This document shows, piece after piece, positions 6,305 through 7,437 of a stretch of DNA of 7,437 nucleotides. The first letter of the stretch is position 1. Each line of letters begins with the position of its first letter. The notes beneath the pieces are model-generated. The model was not told the DNA's origin, ran no database searches, and worked only from the letters and a program-made list of their open reading frames with translations. The position numbers and the translations under genes are program-made. Source of the DNA: Methanomicrobiales archaeon (GTDB lineage: Archaea > Halobacteriota > Methanomicrobia > Methanomicrobiales > JACTUA01); the NCBI GenBank assembly GCA_028678815.1, contig JAJRCS010000202.1, positions 1 to 7,437 of the forward strand, written 5' to 3'.

Positions 6305-6520
6305 ATGGGACAGAAAGTAGGATCTGAAAAGATTAAGCGCGAGAAGGGCTACCTGTACTACCTGGGGAAGGACGGCTACGTCTGGGCCGCTCCCATGAAG
6401 AACAACCCCGGCGGCAGGAAGAAGAAAGTCGGGTCAGAGCGTATCCCGAAGGAGTCCGGGTACCTCTACTACATCGACAAGGCGGGCTTCGTGGCAAAGG
6501 CCAAGATGAAGAACGCCTGA
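6305..6520 (+). CDS. Small basic protein with an internal 30-residue duplication
   Basis: This 71-residue lysine-rich protein has no signal peptide, membrane segment or cysteine, so it is probably cytoplasmic. It consists almost entirely of two copies of one unit, residues 4-33 and 41-70, joined by NPGGRKK. The copies share 19 of 30 residues: each starts KVGSE, carries GYLYY followed by a lysine/glycine turn and an aromatic-valine pair (GYV or GFV), and ends MKN. The pattern suggests a repeated beta-hairpin. The DNA of the two copies has diverged, so the duplication is old. The promoter and GAGGAG ribosome binding site are strong, and the early codons are more A-rich than elsewhere in the window. 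I recall similar short proteins in other archaea and bacteria but know no function. Its charge would allow nucleic-acid binding, but no known binding motif is seen. Confidence 0.85.
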   Translation: MGQKVGSEKIKREKGYLYYLGKDGYVWAAPMKNNPGGRKKKVGSERIPKESGYLYYIDKAGFVAKAKMKNA

Positions 6521-6521
6521 A

Positions 6522-6538
6522 TCTTCTCCTTCTTTTTC
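6522..6538 (+). terminator. Pyrimidine/U-rich terminator of the small-protein gene
   Basis: Directly after the TGA at 6518-6520 the plus strand runs TCTTCTCCTTCTTTTTC, 17 consecutive pyrimidines ending in five Ts. Archaeal RNA polymerase terminates at such U-rich tracts without needing a hairpin. The position right behind a probably highly expressed gene supports the call. Confidence 0.55.
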
Positions 6539-6691
6539 GGACTTTCCCTGAACCATCTGTAACCCTCCAGCAGGAGCTCTCTCGTCGTGCCCTGCAGGGT
6601 ACAAAGCTCTATCTCCTCAGACGGAGCCTTCCTCATGAGGTGATCTGACCTGTCTTCCGGCGAGAACCCCGCGTCCTTCACCTGCGTATTC
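6539..6691. other. Non-coding gap with several short palindromes
   Basis: I see no convincing gene here. The stretch contains CCCTGCAGGG (6590-6599, extendable to 16 bases with one mismatched pair), CCTCATGAGG (6631-6640), CTCC-AGCA-GGAG (6565-6576) and AGGT-GATCTG-ACCT (6638-6651). No clear TATA box for the downstream phosphoribosyltransferase was found. The stretch could be its structured leader, a small RNA, or simply spacer. A minus-strand frame from GTG 6681 to 6469 was judged spurious. Confidence 0.3.
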
Positions 6692-7321
6692 GTGACCTGG
6701 GAGGAGCAGTACCGGCTGGCACGGGTCCTTGCCGGTAAGATCCGTTCATCGGGCTACCGGCCGGATCTCGTCATCGCCATCGGGAGGGGCGGCTACATTC
6801 CGGCGCGGATCCTCTGCGACCTCCTCTCCCTTCCCCGGCTGACCAGCGTGAAGGTCGAGCACTGGGGGACCCCGGCCGAGAAGGAGGATCAGGCCGTGAT
6901 ACGGTACCCCCTCTGCATCACCATCCGGGGCGAGAAGGTCCTCATCGTCGACGATGTGACCGATACCGGGGACTCCATGGCGGTCGTCCTGGAGTACGTG
7001 AAGGGCCTCGGCCCCTCCGAGGTGAAGACCGCGGTCCTCCAGCACAAGGAGGTCTCCGGGTTCCAGCCGGACTACATGGCCGAGGTCTGCCCGGTCTGGC
7101 AGTGGATCGTCTATCCCTGGGCCCTCCACGAGGACCTGCTGGGATTCTCGAAGAGGGTCCTCGCTGACCGGCCCCTCACTCCCCGGGAGCTCTCGGAGGA
7201 GCTCGCCTCCCGGTTCCGGTTCACCGCGACGGAAGAGGAGATCGGGTTCGCCCTGGATGACCTCCTCTCCTCCGGCGAGATCGTGCGGGAAGGGCCCGGG
7301 TACAGGAAGAAGGTGGAATAA
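6692..7321 (+). CDS. Phosphoribosyltransferase with winged-helix-like C-terminus
   Basis: This 209-residue protein belongs to the type I phosphoribosyltransferase family, which transfers ribose 5-phosphate between PRPP and a base. The PRPP loop VLIVDDVTDTGDS is at residues 83-95, with the two acidic residues that contact the ribose. IAIGRGGYIPAR (28-39) is the pyrophosphate-binding loop, and WIVYPW (138-143) resembles the aromatic base-binding segment of xanthine/guanine-type enzymes. The catalytic fold ends near 155. A tail of about 50 residues follows (TPRELSEELASRF, then TEEEIGFALDDLLSSGEI and VREGPGYRKKV) that looks like helix-helix-wing. A purine salvage enzyme is most likely, but a regulatory protein using the fold is possible. 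GTG 6692 is the only usable start: a stop in this frame lies at 6641-6643 and no other ATG, GTG or TTG comes between. It lacks a ribosome binding site. Confidence 0.87.
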   Translation: MTWEEQYRLARVLAGKIRSSGYRPDLVIAIGRGGYIPARILCDLLSLPRLTSVKVEHWGTPAEKEDQAVIRYPLCITIRGEKVLIVDDVTDTGDSMAVVLEYVKGLGPSEVKTAVLQHKEVSGFQPDYMAEVCPVWQWIVYPWALHEDLLGFSKRVLADRPLTPRELSEELASRFRFTATEEEIGFALDDLLSSGEIVREGPGYRKKVE

Positions 7322-7358
7322 GTCCTCTGAATTGTTCCAGACCGGCGCGAAACGGGCC

Positions 7359-7437
7359 TCAGCCCATGGCAAACTGGACCGCGGTCGGGTATTTCCGTGC
7401 GATGGCGAACGCGATGGCCCGGGCGACCCAGAGCCGC
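7359..7437 (-). CDS. Probable C-terminus of an unidentified protein (partial)
   Basis: The minus strand is open from the window edge to a TGA at 7359-7361 and encodes 25 residues: arginine-leucine-tryptophan, then ARAIAFAIARKYPTAVQFAMG. The codons end mostly in G or C, as in the rest of the window, and the gene would converge on the phosphoribosyltransferase with 37 bases between. It is too short to identify. The alternative is a plus-strand gene starting at ATG 7366 (MANWTAVGYFRAM), which has similar third-position bias but no ribosome binding site. Confidence 0.42.
   Translation of the reverse strand, partial: RLWVARAIAFAIARKYPTAVQFAMG

Noticed and set aside
6469..6681. 70-codon minus-strand frame (GTG start) overlapping the end of the small protein gene
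   Set aside because: It lacks a ribosome binding site and TATA box, and its last 17 codons are antisense to a well-supported gene. A decayed gene remnant cannot be fully excluded.

Overview
The window looks like part of a GC-rich genome of a methanogenic archaeon, probably order Methanomicrobiales. This is inferred from an enzyme of methanopterin biosynthesis, an archaeal-type radical SAM/SPASM enzyme, archaeal TATA boxes followed at about 27 bases by a start codon (leaderless genes), and GGAGG/GGTGATC-type ribosome binding sites. Coding DNA is strongly biased to G or C at third codon positions, so long open frames appear opposite and across real genes. I treated those as shadows.

Layout. 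Positions 1-109 hold the end of a hairpin-containing direct-repeat element. Four genes follow on the minus strand. Read in the direction of transcription (right to left) they are a radical SAM/SPASM protein (4745-3624), a chorismate-lyase-like/beta-RFAP synthase fusion for methanopterin biosynthesis (3505-1973), and a two-gene ABC exporter (ATPase 1900-992, permease 995-204, overlapping by 4 bases). A GC-rich hairpin and then a TATA box separate the radical SAM gene from the methanopterin gene, so these two are probably separate transcription units. Divergent from the radical SAM gene is a threonine ammonia-lyase with a C-terminal ACT domain (4833-6038). An AT-richer 266-base gap then leads to a well-equipped promoter and a 71-residue lysine-rich protein built of two copies of a 30-residue repeat (6305-6520). 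After a non-coding stretch of about 170 bases with several palindromes comes a purine-type phosphoribosyltransferase with a winged-helix-like tail (6692-7321). The right edge probably holds the last 25 residues of another minus-strand gene.

Functionally the genes are mixed: coenzyme synthesis, amino-acid metabolism, nucleotide salvage and export. Only the ABC pair clearly works as a unit. The least understood parts are the SPASM enzyme, which has no recognisable precursor peptide beside it, the duplicated small protein, and the covarying hairpin repeats at the left edge. I do not see a defence system, CRISPR array, insertion sequence, tRNA or rRNA.
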